This document shows, piece by piece, positions 36,279-45,863 of a stretch of DNA of 64,000 nucleotides. The DNA is from Armatimonadota bacterium (lineage in GTDB: Bacteria; Armatimonadota; Fimbriimonadia; Fimbriimonadales; Fimbriimonadaceae), in assembly GCA_016789105.1 (NCBI GenBank), contig JAEURN010000010.1, positions 172,199 to 236,198 of the forward strand, written 5' to 3'. Both the position numbers and the translations under genes were made by a program. Each line of letters starts with the position of its first letter. Position 1 is the first letter of the stretch. Below the pieces are notes generated by a model that was given only the letters and a program-made list of their open reading frames with translations, was not told where the DNA came from and made no database searches.

Positions 36279-37898
36279 ATGGTGTGGTTCCGCCGCGGCC
36301 TGATCTTCCTTTTGATCGTTCTAGCGGTTGCCGGATGGGGTCAGGCAGAAACCGGGATTTCCGGTTTGGAGACTCCCCGGGCGACTTTGACCACCTTCCT
36401 CTCTGCCCTGAATGAAGTGCCGCCGGACACGGCGGCCGCCGCCCGTTGCCTTGACCTTGAAGATGTCCCCGCCCTCATCAGGGATTCCCAAGGGCCAAGG
36501 CTGGCCGTGCAGCTGTTCGGCATCCTCAACCGGACGAAGTTCATCGATATCGAATCGGTTCCGTCGAGCCCAGAGGGGGCCGATTACGTCATCCCTCTCC
36601 GCATTCGCATGGGTGGCGCAATGCGCGACCTCCCGCCGCTGGTGTTGAGGCGGGGATCGGACGGTGCCTGGCGCATCGCCCGGGAAACCGTCGGCGCAAT
36701 CCCCGAAACCTGGTCGGCTGTCCAGGGTCAACCGGTATTGGGGGATTTGAAGGATTTGAAACCCATCCTCCCGGTGTGGGACGCTTGGGCGACGACCAAC
36801 CTTCCCAGCTTTTGGCGCAGCAAGAGCCTTTGGGAAGTGGCCAATTGGAAATGGGCCGCACTGTTGATCGCATTGGCCATCGGTTACCTAGCCGGGGTCG
36901 TCATCCGCACGGCGGCGAAGCTGCTGCTCCGCCTGAGGACGGGCCCGTTTGGCAGCACCCTCCCCAAAGCTCAGTTGGATTCGGCGGGCCGGGGCATCGG
37001 CCTCTTCGTCATGGGCTCGGTGTTTGGGTGGTTTGTCCACTCCCTCCTCCTCCCTCAAGAACCAAATGCAGGGGCGATGCTGGTTGCCCTTGTCTTGCAA
37101 ACGGTGGGGGGGACATGGGTCGCGGTGGCCGCCGTCGAATCGTTGATCAACCGGTTGACTCCGCGCGTTGCGGATTCGGACCGCGCAGAACGGCTTTTCT
37201 TGCCGATCCTGCGCAATCTTGGCAAAGTGGTAGTCGGCGCCATTGCCGTCCTCTTCTTTTTGCAGAAGATCGGGTTCGACGTTACGGGGTTGATCGCCGG
37301 ACTTGGGATCGGCGGCGTCGTAGTGGCCCTTGCGGCCAAAGATTCCGTTGAAAACCTGTTCGGCTCATTCACTTTGATCTTCGAAATGCCGTTCCAGATC
37401 GGCGATTGGATCATCGCCGATGGGATAGAAGGGACAGTGGAAGAGATTTCGTTGCGGTCGACGACATTGCGGACTTTCCACGATTCCACCCTGCTCGTGC
37501 CGAACAGCAAGTTCATTGCGAGCCCGGTGGAGAACATGGGCCGCCGCCGGTACCGGCGGATGAAAGTGACGTTGGGCATCACCTACGATGCGACGCCGGA
37601 CCAGGTTGAGAACTTCGTCAAGAGTTTGCGGGAGTACATCTTGGGCCACCCCAAAACGTGGAACGACAAGATCCACATCGTGTTCAACAACTACGGCCCA
37701 AGCAGTCTGGACATTCTGCTGTACCTGTTCATCGATGCGGCCGACTGGGGAGAGGAGCTGATGACCCGGGAGGAGATTTTGTTGGAAGTCATGCGGATTG
37801 CCGAACGGTGCGACGTGCACTTTGCCTTCCCGACCCAAAAAATGATCATCGACACCGAGAAGTCGTCGGCTTCCATGAGGATCTTGACCGACGAGTGA
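36279..37898 (+). CDS. MscS-family mechanosensitive ion channel
   Basis: A 539-residue membrane protein that should open under membrane tension. It starts with a signal peptide or first helix (LIFLLIVLAVAGWGQA), then a periplasmic domain of about 150 residues, several membrane helices, and the MscS pore helix and beta domain: GLGIGGVVVALAAKDSVENLFGSF, then FEMPFQIGDWIIADGIEGTVEEISLRSTTLRTFHDSTLLVPNS in pieces. The C-terminal alpha/beta domain contains VTLGITYDATPDQVENF. I took the ATG at 36279 over a TTG three codons earlier. It is larger than E. coli MscS (286), as in the multi-domain YnaI/YbdG-like branch. Confidence 0.93.
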   Translation: MVWFRRGLIFLLIVLAVAGWGQAETGISGLETPRATLTTFLSALNEVPPDTAAAARCLDLEDVPALIRDSQGPRLAVQLFGILNRTKFIDIESVPSSPEGADYVIPLRIRMGGAMRDLPPLVLRRGSDGAWRIARETVGAIPETWSAVQGQPVLGDLKDLKPILPVWDAWATTNLPSFWRSKSLWEVANWKWAALLIALAIGYLAGVVIRTAAKLLLRLRTGPFGSTLPKAQLDSAGRGIGLFVMGSVFGWFVHSLLLPQEPNAGAMLVALVLQTVGGTWVAVAAVESLINRLTPRVADSDRAERLFLPILRNLGKVVVGAIAVLFFLQKIGFDVTGLIAGLGIGGVVVALAAKDSVENLFGSFTLIFEMPFQIGDWIIADGIEGTVEEISLRSTTLRTFHDSTLLVPNSKFIASPVENMGRRRYRRMKVTLGITYDATPDQVENFVKSLREYILGHPKTWNDKIHIVFNNYGPSSLDILLYLFIDAADWGEELMTREEILLEVMRIAERCDVHFAFPTQKMIIDTEKSSASMRILTDE

Positions 37899-37959
37899 GC
37901 GGTTCACCTCAGGGACTGACCCATCCTCGTCTGCCAGCTACCCCGACAAGAACCCCAAG

Positions 37960-38277
37960 TCAGCTCCGGCTACGGATGAGCTTGGCGATTTTGGAGACGA
38001 TGCCGATGGCGATGAAAATTGGCGCGACCTTTTCAACAATCGCAAATGCGGTGTTGGCATGGTCGTCCACCACCCGGGCGATGCCCCGTGTCCTGATCCC
38101 GACCTCATCGGTGACATCTTTGATGTTGGCCGCGATGTGGTCGGCCTTGTCGGCAAGCGAGTTGACCCGCCCTGTGAGCCCTTGGAGCATTTTGCGCAAA
38201 TCAAGCAAGACCCAAAGCATGGCGACGCTGACGATGGCGAGGAGGCCCATCGCCACCGAACCCAGGACAAAGAACAT
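37960..38277 (-). CDS. Small membrane protein with DUF948-like helical region
   Basis: About 105 residues from the ATG at 38277 (a GTG at 38292 is also possible). One strong membrane helix (FFVLGSVAMGLLAIVSVAMLWVLL) is followed by an amphipathic coil (RVNSLADKADHIAANIKDV) like DUF948 or MCP-type stalks, and a second hydrophobic stretch (AIVEKVAPIFIAIGIVSKI). The short C-terminus is basic. It lies 61 bases downstream of the large glycosidase-like gene on the same strand. The function is unknown. Confidence 0.55.
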   Translation of the reverse strand: MFFVLGSVAMGLLAIVSVAMLWVLLDLRKMLQGLTGRVNSLADKADHIAANIKDVTDEVGIRTRGIARVVDDHANTAFAIVEKVAPIFIAIGIVSKIAKLIRSRS

Positions 38278-38338
38278 CGTCGATGTCGTCACCCAAGACT
38301 CGGGAAGGTTCACTTGGCCATGATACTTGTTTGCGCGG

Positions 38339-40924
38339 TCAGATGACTTGGCCGCGGATTTGCGTCCTGCGCCCGGCGGCCAACTGCAGCGGGATTCGGA
38401 ACCGGCCATCTTCCCCTTCGAGTTCGTCGGTTCCCACCCGGATGCGCCTCCCCCACAATCCGGCGACCACCAAGTGGGTTGACGCCGGTTTGTCGGACGG
38501 GTTTTCGATGACCATTTCGAACCATCTGAGCCGCGCGTCGAGCCTCAGCTCGCGGATGACGCCGAAATCGGCAACGAATTCTGCGCCGATCTGCCGCATC
38601 ACGATTCTCCTCCCCACGCCATCCCAGGGGCGGACGATGTGCACATCGGAATCCATCATGTGGTGGCAGCCGAACGAGTAGCCGTCCTGCGTCCGGTTGG
38701 GAAGGACGTAGCTGGCGGCCCCGATCAGGTAGTGGGCATAACCGAGGCCTCCCGCCCCGGTGAAGTGGTTGTAGCCGGCGTGCTTGCTGCTAAGGTCCGG
38801 GCAATAGCACATGCTGGCGGCCCCATCCCCCCGGATCAGGGCCCAGGGGCCCATCATTCCCCCAAAGGCCAGCCGGACATACGCATCGGGCAAGGCGAGG
38901 TAATCGCGATCCATCATGCCGAAAAAGATCATCGAGTTCGGGATGGTTGTGTGGCCCAGGCATAGCTCCCCCCGGTCGAGGACGGCTTTGAGGCTGGTCG
39001 ATTCCCCGTAATCGCCATACCGCTTGTCGCTGCCGTACCACCACCAGCTGGGAGCCAGGGAACGGGTTGCAAAAGCGCACCGGACTGTCCTTTCCAAGTG
39101 GTCGTCGTCATCCTGGAACCGGGCGGCGGCGGCAACTTCTTCAAAGCCCGACGTATCCATCACCGTTTCGCCGGCAAATGGGTATTTGAGGTCGATGAGC
39201 TCCCCGCTTTTGAATTCGATCCAGTGCCGAACCGTATCGGCCTCGGCGGCGAGTCCGTGGAGTTCAAGGTCTTCGGCTAGGTCGTAGAACCGCGCAAATC
39301 CAAGTACGCCGACTGATCGCACGTACAGGCGCCAACCGTGCTTGAAGAGGGCATCCACGGTTTGGGCGGCCAGCTTGAGGTATTCGGTTGGGGTGCGGCT
39401 GGTTTGCCCATAGTTGCTGGCGACTTTGGCCATGGCATGGTAGATATTCGCGACGCTGGGATAGGTCATTGGCCGGCCGAAATAGGCGGGTACCCCGCCG
39501 ACCAAGATGCTGGCGACGGCGCCGTTCGCCGGGTTTTGCACCCGGCTCAACAAAAACCGCTCGACATAGTTGTCCAGGATCGTGACTTCGTTGGCGACGG
39601 GGTAGACGGCATTTTTCTCGGCAAGAAAAAGGGCGTCACCTAAGGAACATTCGAGCCCACTTGGTTCTTCGTAGTCGGCTGGGTCGGTGACTTTCATCGG
39701 GCGTTCGTCAATAGCCCCGATCTCGGCGGGAACGATGGCATGGGCCATATCGCCGGGGGCCTCCATGACTTGGTTCCGAACGATCCAATCGGCGCGCCGT
39801 TTGATGAGTTGTTCGACGGGGTCGGTGAACATCAGGTGGGCGTGGCACATCACGCCTTCGGAGTTTTGAAAGCTGACGATCATTGGCCCGGATTCCGCCG
39901 GTTTTACAAAGCAGAAACCGCCGTTTTCGTCCACGTCGACTTCGGTCGTCGCTTCCCGGCTGACATAGAATTTCGACACCGCCGTGCCTTGGACTTCCAC
40001 CCCGATCCCAACATCGATGGGGGCGACAGCGCTGGGCAAAACCCGGATCGTCGGCCGGCTGCACGCGGCCAAGGTGTGGTGGACGCCATCGAACTTGTCG
40101 CTTTCACTGGCCACAAACCGGGTTTGAACGACCCGGGTGTCGCCGGGCTCCAAGATCAGGGATGTGTGCTCGTTGAACCAGGTCGGCCACTCTTCCCTTT
40201 CGATGGTTGCTTTGCTGTACACGTAGACGATGGGAATACCTTCCCACTGGTGCGGGGTGTTCAGGCTGCCGCGGACGTGGTTGAAGAACTCCCAGCCGGT
40301 TTTTTCCCCTGGGAAGGCGATCAATCCCGGGCTTTGGGCGGTCATGCGTTGGGCAAACAGCCAGCTTGCCCCTCCCCCGATGAATTTGTGGATATAGACC
40401 CGGCTTTGCCACAGCCGGGTGAGCTGCTCGTCGTTCCACCCAAACCCGTCGAAGTAGTTATTGAGGGCAAACGGGAGCCCCAGCTCACCGATTTCGACCG
40501 TCCGGCGGCCCGTGTTTTTGATTTCGATATCCCAAACAACTTGCGGGATCACCGATGGATCCTCCCAATATTTGCCCGTGACCTCCAAACTTTCAAGGAA
40601 TGGGAATTCGTACTCGAATTCCAGGGCCGCATCCTGGCTTTCTTCGATGGACTGGGGGTTCTTGAGCCGCGCGCCACTGAGCCGGGAGCTGACCCAGTGC
40701 TCATCCGGGTTTGTGCGAACCGAAAGCAGGATTGTGCCCGGATAGTAGTCGTCCGCCCCTTCTTCACCAAATTGGAGAGGGGGCAAAACAAACTGGAAAT
40801 CTTCGCCTTCGTCGGGCAGGGCCGGGTCGGTGGCCCACAACTGGTGGATGCGGCCATCGTTGCCGAACTCCATTGTGATGAGGGTTGCGGCTAATTCGGG
40901 CCGTGCGAACTCAAAGTCATCCAT
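38339..40924 (-). CDS. Large predicted cytoplasmic glycosidase-like protein (six-hairpin/DUF5695-type)
   Basis: An 861-residue protein without a signal peptide. The N-terminal third is beta-sandwich-like (KYWEDPSVIPQVVWDIEIKN and similar). The middle and C-terminal parts are helical, with repeated Trp/Tyr/Gly-rich turns (PSWWWYGSDKRYGDYGES, FTGAGGLGYAHYLIGAASYVLP) characteristic of (alpha/alpha)6 or six-hairpin glycosidases, and a terminal beta domain (DARLRWFEMVIENP). I think it is closest to the DUF5695 group but could not verify this. Catalytic acids cannot be assigned. The absence of a signal peptide suggests it acts on imported oligosaccharides, or leaves by an unknown route. Confidence 0.55.
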   Translation of the reverse strand: MDDFEFARPELAATLITMEFGNDGRIHQLWATDPALPDEGEDFQFVLPPLQFGEEGADDYYPGTILLSVRTNPDEHWVSSRLSGARLKNPQSIEESQDAALEFEYEFPFLESLEVTGKYWEDPSVIPQVVWDIEIKNTGRRTVEIGELGLPFALNNYFDGFGWNDEQLTRLWQSRVYIHKFIGGGASWLFAQRMTAQSPGLIAFPGEKTGWEFFNHVRGSLNTPHQWEGIPIVYVYSKATIEREEWPTWFNEHTSLILEPGDTRVVQTRFVASESDKFDGVHHTLAACSRPTIRVLPSAVAPIDVGIGVEVQGTAVSKFYVSREATTEVDVDENGGFCFVKPAESGPMIVSFQNSEGVMCHAHLMFTDPVEQLIKRRADWIVRNQVMEAPGDMAHAIVPAEIGAIDERPMKVTDPADYEEPSGLECSLGDALFLAEKNAVYPVANEVTILDNYVERFLLSRVQNPANGAVASILVGGVPAYFGRPMTYPSVANIYHAMAKVASNYGQTSRTPTEYLKLAAQTVDALFKHGWRLYVRSVGVLGFARFYDLAEDLELHGLAAEADTVRHWIEFKSGELIDLKYPFAGETVMDTSGFEEVAAAARFQDDDDHLERTVRCAFATRSLAPSWWWYGSDKRYGDYGESTSLKAVLDRGELCLGHTTIPNSMIFFGMMDRDYLALPDAYVRLAFGGMMGPWALIRGDGAASMCYCPDLSSKHAGYNHFTGAGGLGYAHYLIGAASYVLPNRTQDGYSFGCHHMMDSDVHIVRPWDGVGRRIVMRQIGAEFVADFGVIRELRLDARLRWFEMVIENPSDKPASTHLVVAGLWGRRIRVGTDELEGEDGRFRIPLQLAAGRRTQIRGQVI

Positions 40925-41047
40925 GCTGCAAAACGAGATTACCTGTGCCGGTCAGGCCGGGCGCATTCGACCGCCCAAGTCCGGCATACGGCGTTGTGGC
41001 AAGCCGGGCGGAGACGCACCCGCCGGGGGCGGACCAGGTCAAACAAC

Positions 41048-41083
41048 AAAGGGTGGGGCGGCCTGGCTGCCACCCCACCCTTT
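41048..41083 (-). terminator. Terminator after the thioredoxin-like secreted protein gene
   Basis: Minus strand: AAGGGTGGGG ... CCCCACCCTT with an inner GGC/GCC pairing, followed by TGTTGTTTG. About 20 bases past the stop codon. Confidence 0.8.
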
Positions 41084-41101
41084 GCACTAGGCGCCAACTT
41101 G

Positions 41102-41650
41102 TCAGTTGTCGACTTTTGCGATGGCCGCATCCAGTTTGGCGAGGCCTTCTTTGTCTGCCTTGAGGTTGACGAAGTTAGCGACGACTTTGCGGTTGCGGTA
41201 AACGATGACGGTGTTTTTGACTGAACCGTCGGTGTTGATCTTGTATGCCTTGACGGCTTCGCTGGTCGACGGGATTTGGGTGATCCCCACATTGCCGCCC
41301 TTGACCATCTTTGCGATTTCGCCGTTGTCGGAGACGCAGGCCTCGCACGCGGTGACCCGGACTTCGAACGCTTTAAGCTCGTGCTTGCTGTTGGCAACCT
41401 TGTTGTCAAGGTGGTTCAGCATGGCGACGATGTTGGATTGGTCGTCACCAGTGTTCCAAACTTGGATGGCCGGTCGATTGCCATATTTGCAAACCGGGCA
41501 GGTTTCAGTGCCCTTATCTGGCCCGGCGATGTGGGTGGGTTCGAACGCTGAGGTCATTTCGCCCGGTTGCAGGCCGCTCATGGGGGCAAGGGCAAGAACG
41601 GGCAGGGCCAAAAGGGCGGCGGCGGCAAATCCAAAGATCGCTCGTTTCAT
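41102..41650 (-). CDS. Secreted thioredoxin-fold-like protein with CxxC
   Basis: A 182-residue protein with a signal peptide (MKRAIFGFAAAALLALPVLALA). Soon after cleavage comes CPVCKYGNRPAIQVW, placing a CxxC at the end of a first strand, as in thioredoxin-like or AhpC-like proteins. A second Cys pair (TACEACVSDNGE) follows about 60 residues later. The C-terminal VIVYRNRKVVANFVNL is a typical terminal strand-turn-strand. I took the ATG at 41650 because the signal peptide starts there. It may handle disulfides or metal in the envelope; the family could not be named. Confidence 0.7.
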   Translation of the reverse strand: MKRAIFGFAAAALLALPVLALAPMSGLQPGEMTSAFEPTHIAGPDKGTETCPVCKYGNRPAIQVWNTGDDQSNIVAMLNHLDNKVANSKHELKAFEVRVTACEACVSDNGEIAKMVKGGNVGITQIPSTSEAVKAYKINTDGSVKNTVIVYRNRKVVANFVNLKADKEGLAKLDAAIAKVDN

Positions 41651-41703
41651 CGTGTGATTCCTCGGCCGCATGTGTGCGGCGGCACTAATCTATTCTAATG
41701 CGG

Positions 41704-43005
41704 CTAACGGGGTGAATGTTCCGCAACATGCCCAATGGCTTCCAATCCATCGATCATTTTCCGGCAATCGGAGAGGAGGTAGAAGCTCCCAGTGACGAGA
41801 ACGAATTCGGAATCCAGATGGGCAAAAGCGTCTTCGAGCGATTGGTGCCAGTTTGTGATGGCGCAGGTAGCCGCCAAATCCCGTGGTGCCACGGCGGCAT
41901 CCCAGCTGATCGGTACACACCGGATTTCGCCCCCCAGAAGCTTGAGGGCTTGGGCAACGGGCAGCGGGTCGTGACGTTGGATCATGCCAAAGAGGATGTT
42001 GGGTCGGATTCCAGGGTATTGCCCACGAAAGGTTCTGACCAATTCGGCAGCCGACTGCTCGTTGTGGGCGCCATCAAGGATCCATGTCCTGCCGCCCCGC
42101 CGCAAAACCTCGAATCGGCCGGGGATGAATGCGGTTTGGAGCCCGGTTTCCATGGCGGCACGCTGTTCTTCGATGGAGAGCCGGCCGGCGGTTGCCGCCA
42201 GGAAACACTGGGCGGCAATGCCGGCATTGTGGACTTGGATGGGAGCCCGCAGATGGCGGGGTTTAGGCAGATCGAACGTACCAAAAGCCGATTCCAATTT
42301 GAACCCGCTTCGATCTTTATCGGCCGTAACGATCCATTCTTTGCCGTATCGGTGGATAGTCGCGCCGACTTCTGTCGCTCTTTCCTCCATCGGGGCCATC
42401 GCTTCGGCGGTGATTTCACCCATGATCGCCGGGCGTCCGGGCTTGATGATCCCCGCCTTTTCCTCGGCGATTTCAAAGAGGCTCCCACCGAGCACATCCA
42501 TGTGGTCGAACCCGATGCTGACGATGGCGCTGACGACGGGGTCGATGATATTGGTGCAGTCGAGCGTCCCGCCAAGACCGACTTCGACCACCGAATACTC
42601 GACCCCCATTGCCTCCCAATAGGCAAAGGCCATGGCGGTGAAGATTTCAAAAACGGTGCAGGTGCCGTACTGTTCGGCAGCGAGTTGGGCGGCAGCCTCC
42701 TTGGCCAAGTTGGCCATGCGGATAAAACATTGTTCGGCAATGTTCTCGCCGTTTGCGGCCATCCTTTCGCGAACCGTGTACACGTATGGGCTGACGCAAG
42801 ACCCCGTAGTGAGCCCGGCGGCGCGCAACATGGCTTCGGCCATCGTCACAGTGCTGCCCTTCCCGTTGGTTCCGCCAATGTGGACGTGGTTTCTTTGACC
42901 GCCATTGGGAACGCCCATGACTTCGGCGAGCCGCGCCATGCGATCTAACCTCCGCCTCCAAGCAGCACCACGGATGGAGTAGATCCATTCCATGGCTTCG
43001 GACAT
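41704..43005 (-). CDS. folC: Bifunctional folylpolyglutamate synthase / dihydrofolate synthase
   Basis: Adds glutamate to dihydropteroate and/or folates with ATP. The 433-residue protein has the P-loop HIGGTNGKGSTV (residues 42-53), VSPYVYTVRERM (the omega-type loop region), EVGLGGTLDCTN, FDHMDVLG, EKAGIIKPGRPAI, and the C-terminal WILDGAHNEQSA motif. Length is normal. The start is uncertain: ATG at 43005 or GTG at 43014. It is monocistronic, upstream of tRNA-Arg. Confidence 0.93.
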   Translation of the reverse strand: MSEAMEWIYSIRGAAWRRRLDRMARLAEVMGVPNGGQRNHVHIGGTNGKGSTVTMAEAMLRAAGLTTGSCVSPYVYTVRERMAANGENIAEQCFIRMANLAKEAAAQLAAEQYGTCTVFEIFTAMAFAYWEAMGVEYSVVEVGLGGTLDCTNIIDPVVSAIVSIGFDHMDVLGGSLFEIAEEKAGIIKPGRPAIMGEITAEAMAPMEERATEVGATIHRYGKEWIVTADKDRSGFKLESAFGTFDLPKPRHLRAPIQVHNAGIAAQCFLAATAGRLSIEEQRAAMETGLQTAFIPGRFEVLRRGGRTWILDGAHNEQSAAELVRTFRGQYPGIRPNILFGMIQRHDPLPVAQALKLLGGEIRCVPISWDAAVAPRDLAATCAITNWHQSLEDAFAHLDSEFVLVTGSFYLLSDCRKMIDGLEAIGHVAEHSPR

Positions 43006-43146
43006 GGTTTCCACGGTCTTTGATTTTGGCTCCTATTGGGGCGGGGGCACCCCCAATTTGTGGGTATTTGCTGTGACAATTACGCTGGGGGGCGGACACC
43101 CCTGGGCTGATTCCCGCCAATTGGGCGTAGGTAGACTCTTGAATCC

Positions 43147-43222
43147 GGCCTCGTAGCTCAGTGGATAGAGCGCCTCCGTCCTAAGGAGGGCGTCGGGGGT
43201 TCGATTCCCTCCGGGGCCGCCA
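43147..43222 (+). tRNA. tRNA-Arg (anticodon CCT), integration site of the mobile element
   Basis: 76 bases with encoded CCA. Acceptor GGCCTCG pairs with CGGGGCC; D-arm GCTCAGTGGATAGAGC; anticodon stem CCTCC/GGAGG with loop GTCCTAA, reading CCT for AGG; T-arm GGGGG-TTCGATT-CCCTC. A tyrosine integrase begins 115 bases downstream, so the 3' half of this tRNA is the probable attB/attL core. Confidence 0.97.
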
Positions 43223-43279
43223 AGATTTTGAACCTAAAACCAGCTTCCTAACCCCTTTCAAGGGACTCTCAGAAAGTCC

Positions 43280-43301
43280 AGGTCTCTCCAAGGTCTCTCC
43301 A
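43280..43301 (+). repeat. Tandem 11-base direct repeat beside the attachment site
   Basis: AGGTCTCTCCA occurs twice in perfect tandem between the tRNA end and the integrase gene. Position and size fit integrase arm-binding or excisionase sites. Confidence 0.6.
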
Positions 43302-43336
43302 AAACGCATTCCGAAGCGGTGTACAATCATGGAGGT

Positions 43337-44485
43337 ATGGCGACAAGAGCGGACAGCGGAGAGGGTTCATGCCGAAAAATCCAGAGCGGCAAGCTCTCCG
43401 GAAAGTGGCGGGTTCAGTACCGCCTGAGAAAGCCAGACGGCTCACAGAAGCGCGTTTCGCGGGTGTTCAGCACGCAGAAGGAAGGGCTGGAGTTTCTTCG
43501 CTCGCTTCGCAAAGACGGAAGCCCGGTAGCTCACCAAATCACCCACGACCTCACGTTTGGTGACTGGCTCGGTTGGCTCATCAAGAATGACTGGATCGAG
43601 TCCCTCGACCCCAAGACGGTGCGGGACCGGAAGACTCGGTATGAGAAGTACGCCAAAGCGAGGTGGTCAGATGTTCCGCTCACTCGCATTGATCCGGTGG
43701 AAGTGAAGTCCTTCTACACCCACCTTCGTGAAAACGGAGTTGGCCAACACACGATTATTGCCCTTCGAGTGCTTCTGGTTCGCGCATTCAACCAGGCCAT
43801 CGCTCCGTATGGTCGCGTCCCGCACTTCTGGCGTAATCCGTTTGCCCTTGAGCTCAAGACCCCGCCGCGCCGTGTCGCGGTCGCGCTCACTCCCAAAGAG
43901 GCGAAGAAGGCACTGGCATCCAAGGACCTCGATGACAAGCGTCGCGCCATGCTTGGCGTGTACCTACTTGCTGGTCTTCGGCTCGGAGAGCAAATGGCGT
44001 TGACGGTAGGGCAAATCAACTTCAAGGAGAAAACGATCCTGGTTGACCGGGCGGTGAAGCTCACGGAGAAGAGTGCTCAGACGGTGGGGCTACCCAAGGG
44101 AGACAAAGTGCGGATCGCTGTTCTGTGTGACACACTTGCGGCAATCCTGCGACCACTTTGCGACGGGAAAAGCGACGACGAGTATCTCTGGAGCACGGTC
44201 GAAGAGAATAAGCCACGGATGAAGGCTCTCACCTATGCCACGTGGCGGAGGCTCCGCAAAGAAGCCGGGCTACCCGAAGACATGAGCCCGCACGACTGCC
44301 GCCTCACCCACATCAACTGGATTGAGAAACTGTGCCCAGACGTCTCCACAACGACGTTGAAGGAGCACGTGGGTCACGCCGGGGTTGGTGTAACCGAGGT
44401 CAATTACACCAGACCCCTCGCCTCCGCACATGCCGTCCTTCGCGACTCACTAGATCAACTTCTAAAACAGAAGGCAGATAAGTAG
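43337..44485 (+). CDS. Tyrosine recombinase (phage-type integrase)
   Basis: A 382-residue integrase that should insert the element into tRNA-Arg. An N-terminal arm-binding region comes first, then a SAM-like core-binding domain (about 60-155) and the catalytic domain. Catalytic residues visible: R215 in LLAGLRLGE, H319 and R322 in PHDCRLTH, H347 in HVGHAG, and nucleophile Y357 in VNYTRP. I took the ATG at 43337, although GGAGGT is unusually close to it; a GTG at 43319 is the alternative. It is the first gene after the tRNA, oriented away from it. Confidence 0.95.
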   Translation: MATRADSGEGSCRKIQSGKLSGKWRVQYRLRKPDGSQKRVSRVFSTQKEGLEFLRSLRKDGSPVAHQITHDLTFGDWLGWLIKNDWIESLDPKTVRDRKTRYEKYAKARWSDVPLTRIDPVEVKSFYTHLRENGVGQHTIIALRVLLVRAFNQAIAPYGRVPHFWRNPFALELKTPPRRVAVALTPKEAKKALASKDLDDKRRAMLGVYLLAGLRLGEQMALTVGQINFKEKTILVDRAVKLTEKSAQTVGLPKGDKVRIAVLCDTLAAILRPLCDGKSDDEYLWSTVEENKPRMKALTYATWRRLRKEAGLPEDMSPHDCRLTHINWIEKLCPDVSTTTLKEHVGHAGVGVTEVNYTRPLASAHAVLRDSLDQLLKQKADK

Positions 44486-44503
44486 CGGAGGTAACATCGC
44501 CGT

Positions 44504-45769
44504 ATGACACATTTTGAACTGGGACGGACCAGATTTCCGACAATTCTCAGTACAATTGCGCTCTGCACATTCGCTACCGCGCAGAATTTGCGAGTATCCG
44601 ATCTTCCATCACAAGCCCAGGCATATGTTCAAAAGTCAACGACGTCTCTGTCTTTTGTGGGATTTGTCAGTGGCGGTAACGAGGCCATTTTTTCTGCGAA
44701 CGATGGGTTGATCCGTCATGTAAACCTTCGAACCGGCGAGTTGGTTCGAGCAATTGGTGGCTCGTCTAGACGAGACTCTGATCTCAGAAATTGGGCAAGC
44801 AAGTTACCCCTGCAGCCATTCACTAACAGGTTCCAGATGTATCGGCTGGCAGTGAGTCCAAATGGCCTCTACTACAGTTACACTGATGCAACAAACGTCG
44901 CTTGGGTCGTTGATACAAAGACAGGAAATGCAGTCTTTAGCTCTCAAACAGGAATTACGAATGGAGGTATGTGGTGGTCTGGCTCAGGAAAGTTCTTCTG
45001 TATGCCCATGATTTTTGTACTTCCCAACGACCCTCAAAAGAAGGAGAGTGTTTTTTCGCTTGTAGAATTTGACCCGCAGACAAGTACTGCAAGAATCGCT
45101 CGACCATGGTCCGTCCAAGAAGATAATGCTCCCGATGCGCATAAGACGCCTCGGAAACGATGGATGAATGCGACGTGGTGGTACGAGATGCCTGGTGGCT
45201 CGTTCTCAGTTTCTAACAACAGAACAGTTGCTCCCATTTATGGCTATTTCTTTAGTGAAGTAGACACATCAAATGATCAGGCGGTTGAGCTGCCAATTGC
45301 AGTCCTGAATCGGGACGACATAGTGATCAGCCCCAATTCGAACATCATTCTGGTCAATGACCGAAAAGGCAAGAAAGTCTGGCTGACGAAGATTGGTCAG
45401 GATAAGCCAGTAGTCATCGCGGACTATTCACCGGTTACCGCTGAGGGGTTTGATGGATCAATTACCCAGCTGCGTTGGGTTGGCACTGATAAATTTCTAT
45501 TGACGTCCGTGAGCGCCAAACGGACTGCCCAAAAGATCGAGCGAGTAATAAGCGATTGGTCGCTGCGAGCCTTAGCGGAACCTGCCAAGGTCTTAGCAGA
45601 TGAAGCACCAAAGTGGGCCAGCACAACATTTTCTTTCTCCCCGGATGGTAAGTGGGCCATTGACTCAATGTATATACGGAAAGTTGAAACTGGAAAAGGG
45701 TGGCTCGTAGAGTCAAACTTTGCCGTGCATCCCTCAGAAGCGACAATCAAGTTTACGCCAGTCGAATAA
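44504..45769 (+). CDS. Secreted WD40/beta-propeller-like protein
   Basis: A 421-residue protein with a signal peptide (FPTILSTIALCTFATAQN) and repeated blades such as VGFVSGGNEAIFSANDG, MYRLAVSPNGLYYSYTDA and ITQLRWVGTDKFLLTSV that resemble WD40-like/TolB-type propellers. No catalytic motif is seen. It starts 18 bases after the integrase stop and is on the same strand, so it may be read with it as cargo. The ligand is unknown. Confidence 0.65.
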   Translation: MTHFELGRTRFPTILSTIALCTFATAQNLRVSDLPSQAQAYVQKSTTSLSFVGFVSGGNEAIFSANDGLIRHVNLRTGELVRAIGGSSRRDSDLRNWASKLPLQPFTNRFQMYRLAVSPNGLYYSYTDATNVAWVVDTKTGNAVFSSQTGITNGGMWWSGSGKFFCMPMIFVLPNDPQKKESVFSLVEFDPQTSTARIARPWSVQEDNAPDAHKTPRKRWMNATWWYEMPGGSFSVSNNRTVAPIYGYFFSEVDTSNDQAVELPIAVLNRDDIVISPNSNIILVNDRKGKKVWLTKIGQDKPVVIADYSPVTAEGFDGSITQLRWVGTDKFLLTSVSAKRTAQKIERVISDWSLRALAEPAKVLADEAPKWASTTFSFSPDGKWAIDSMYIRKVETGKGWLVESNFAVHPSEATIKFTPVE

Positions 45770-45863
45770 GTGAGATTTAGCACTCAGATTGCCTTTGACA
45801 TGAGTCAGTGCACCTTGCGCACTTCGCTCGATGCTCTGTTTGTCGATGGAAAGAAGTAGTAGT

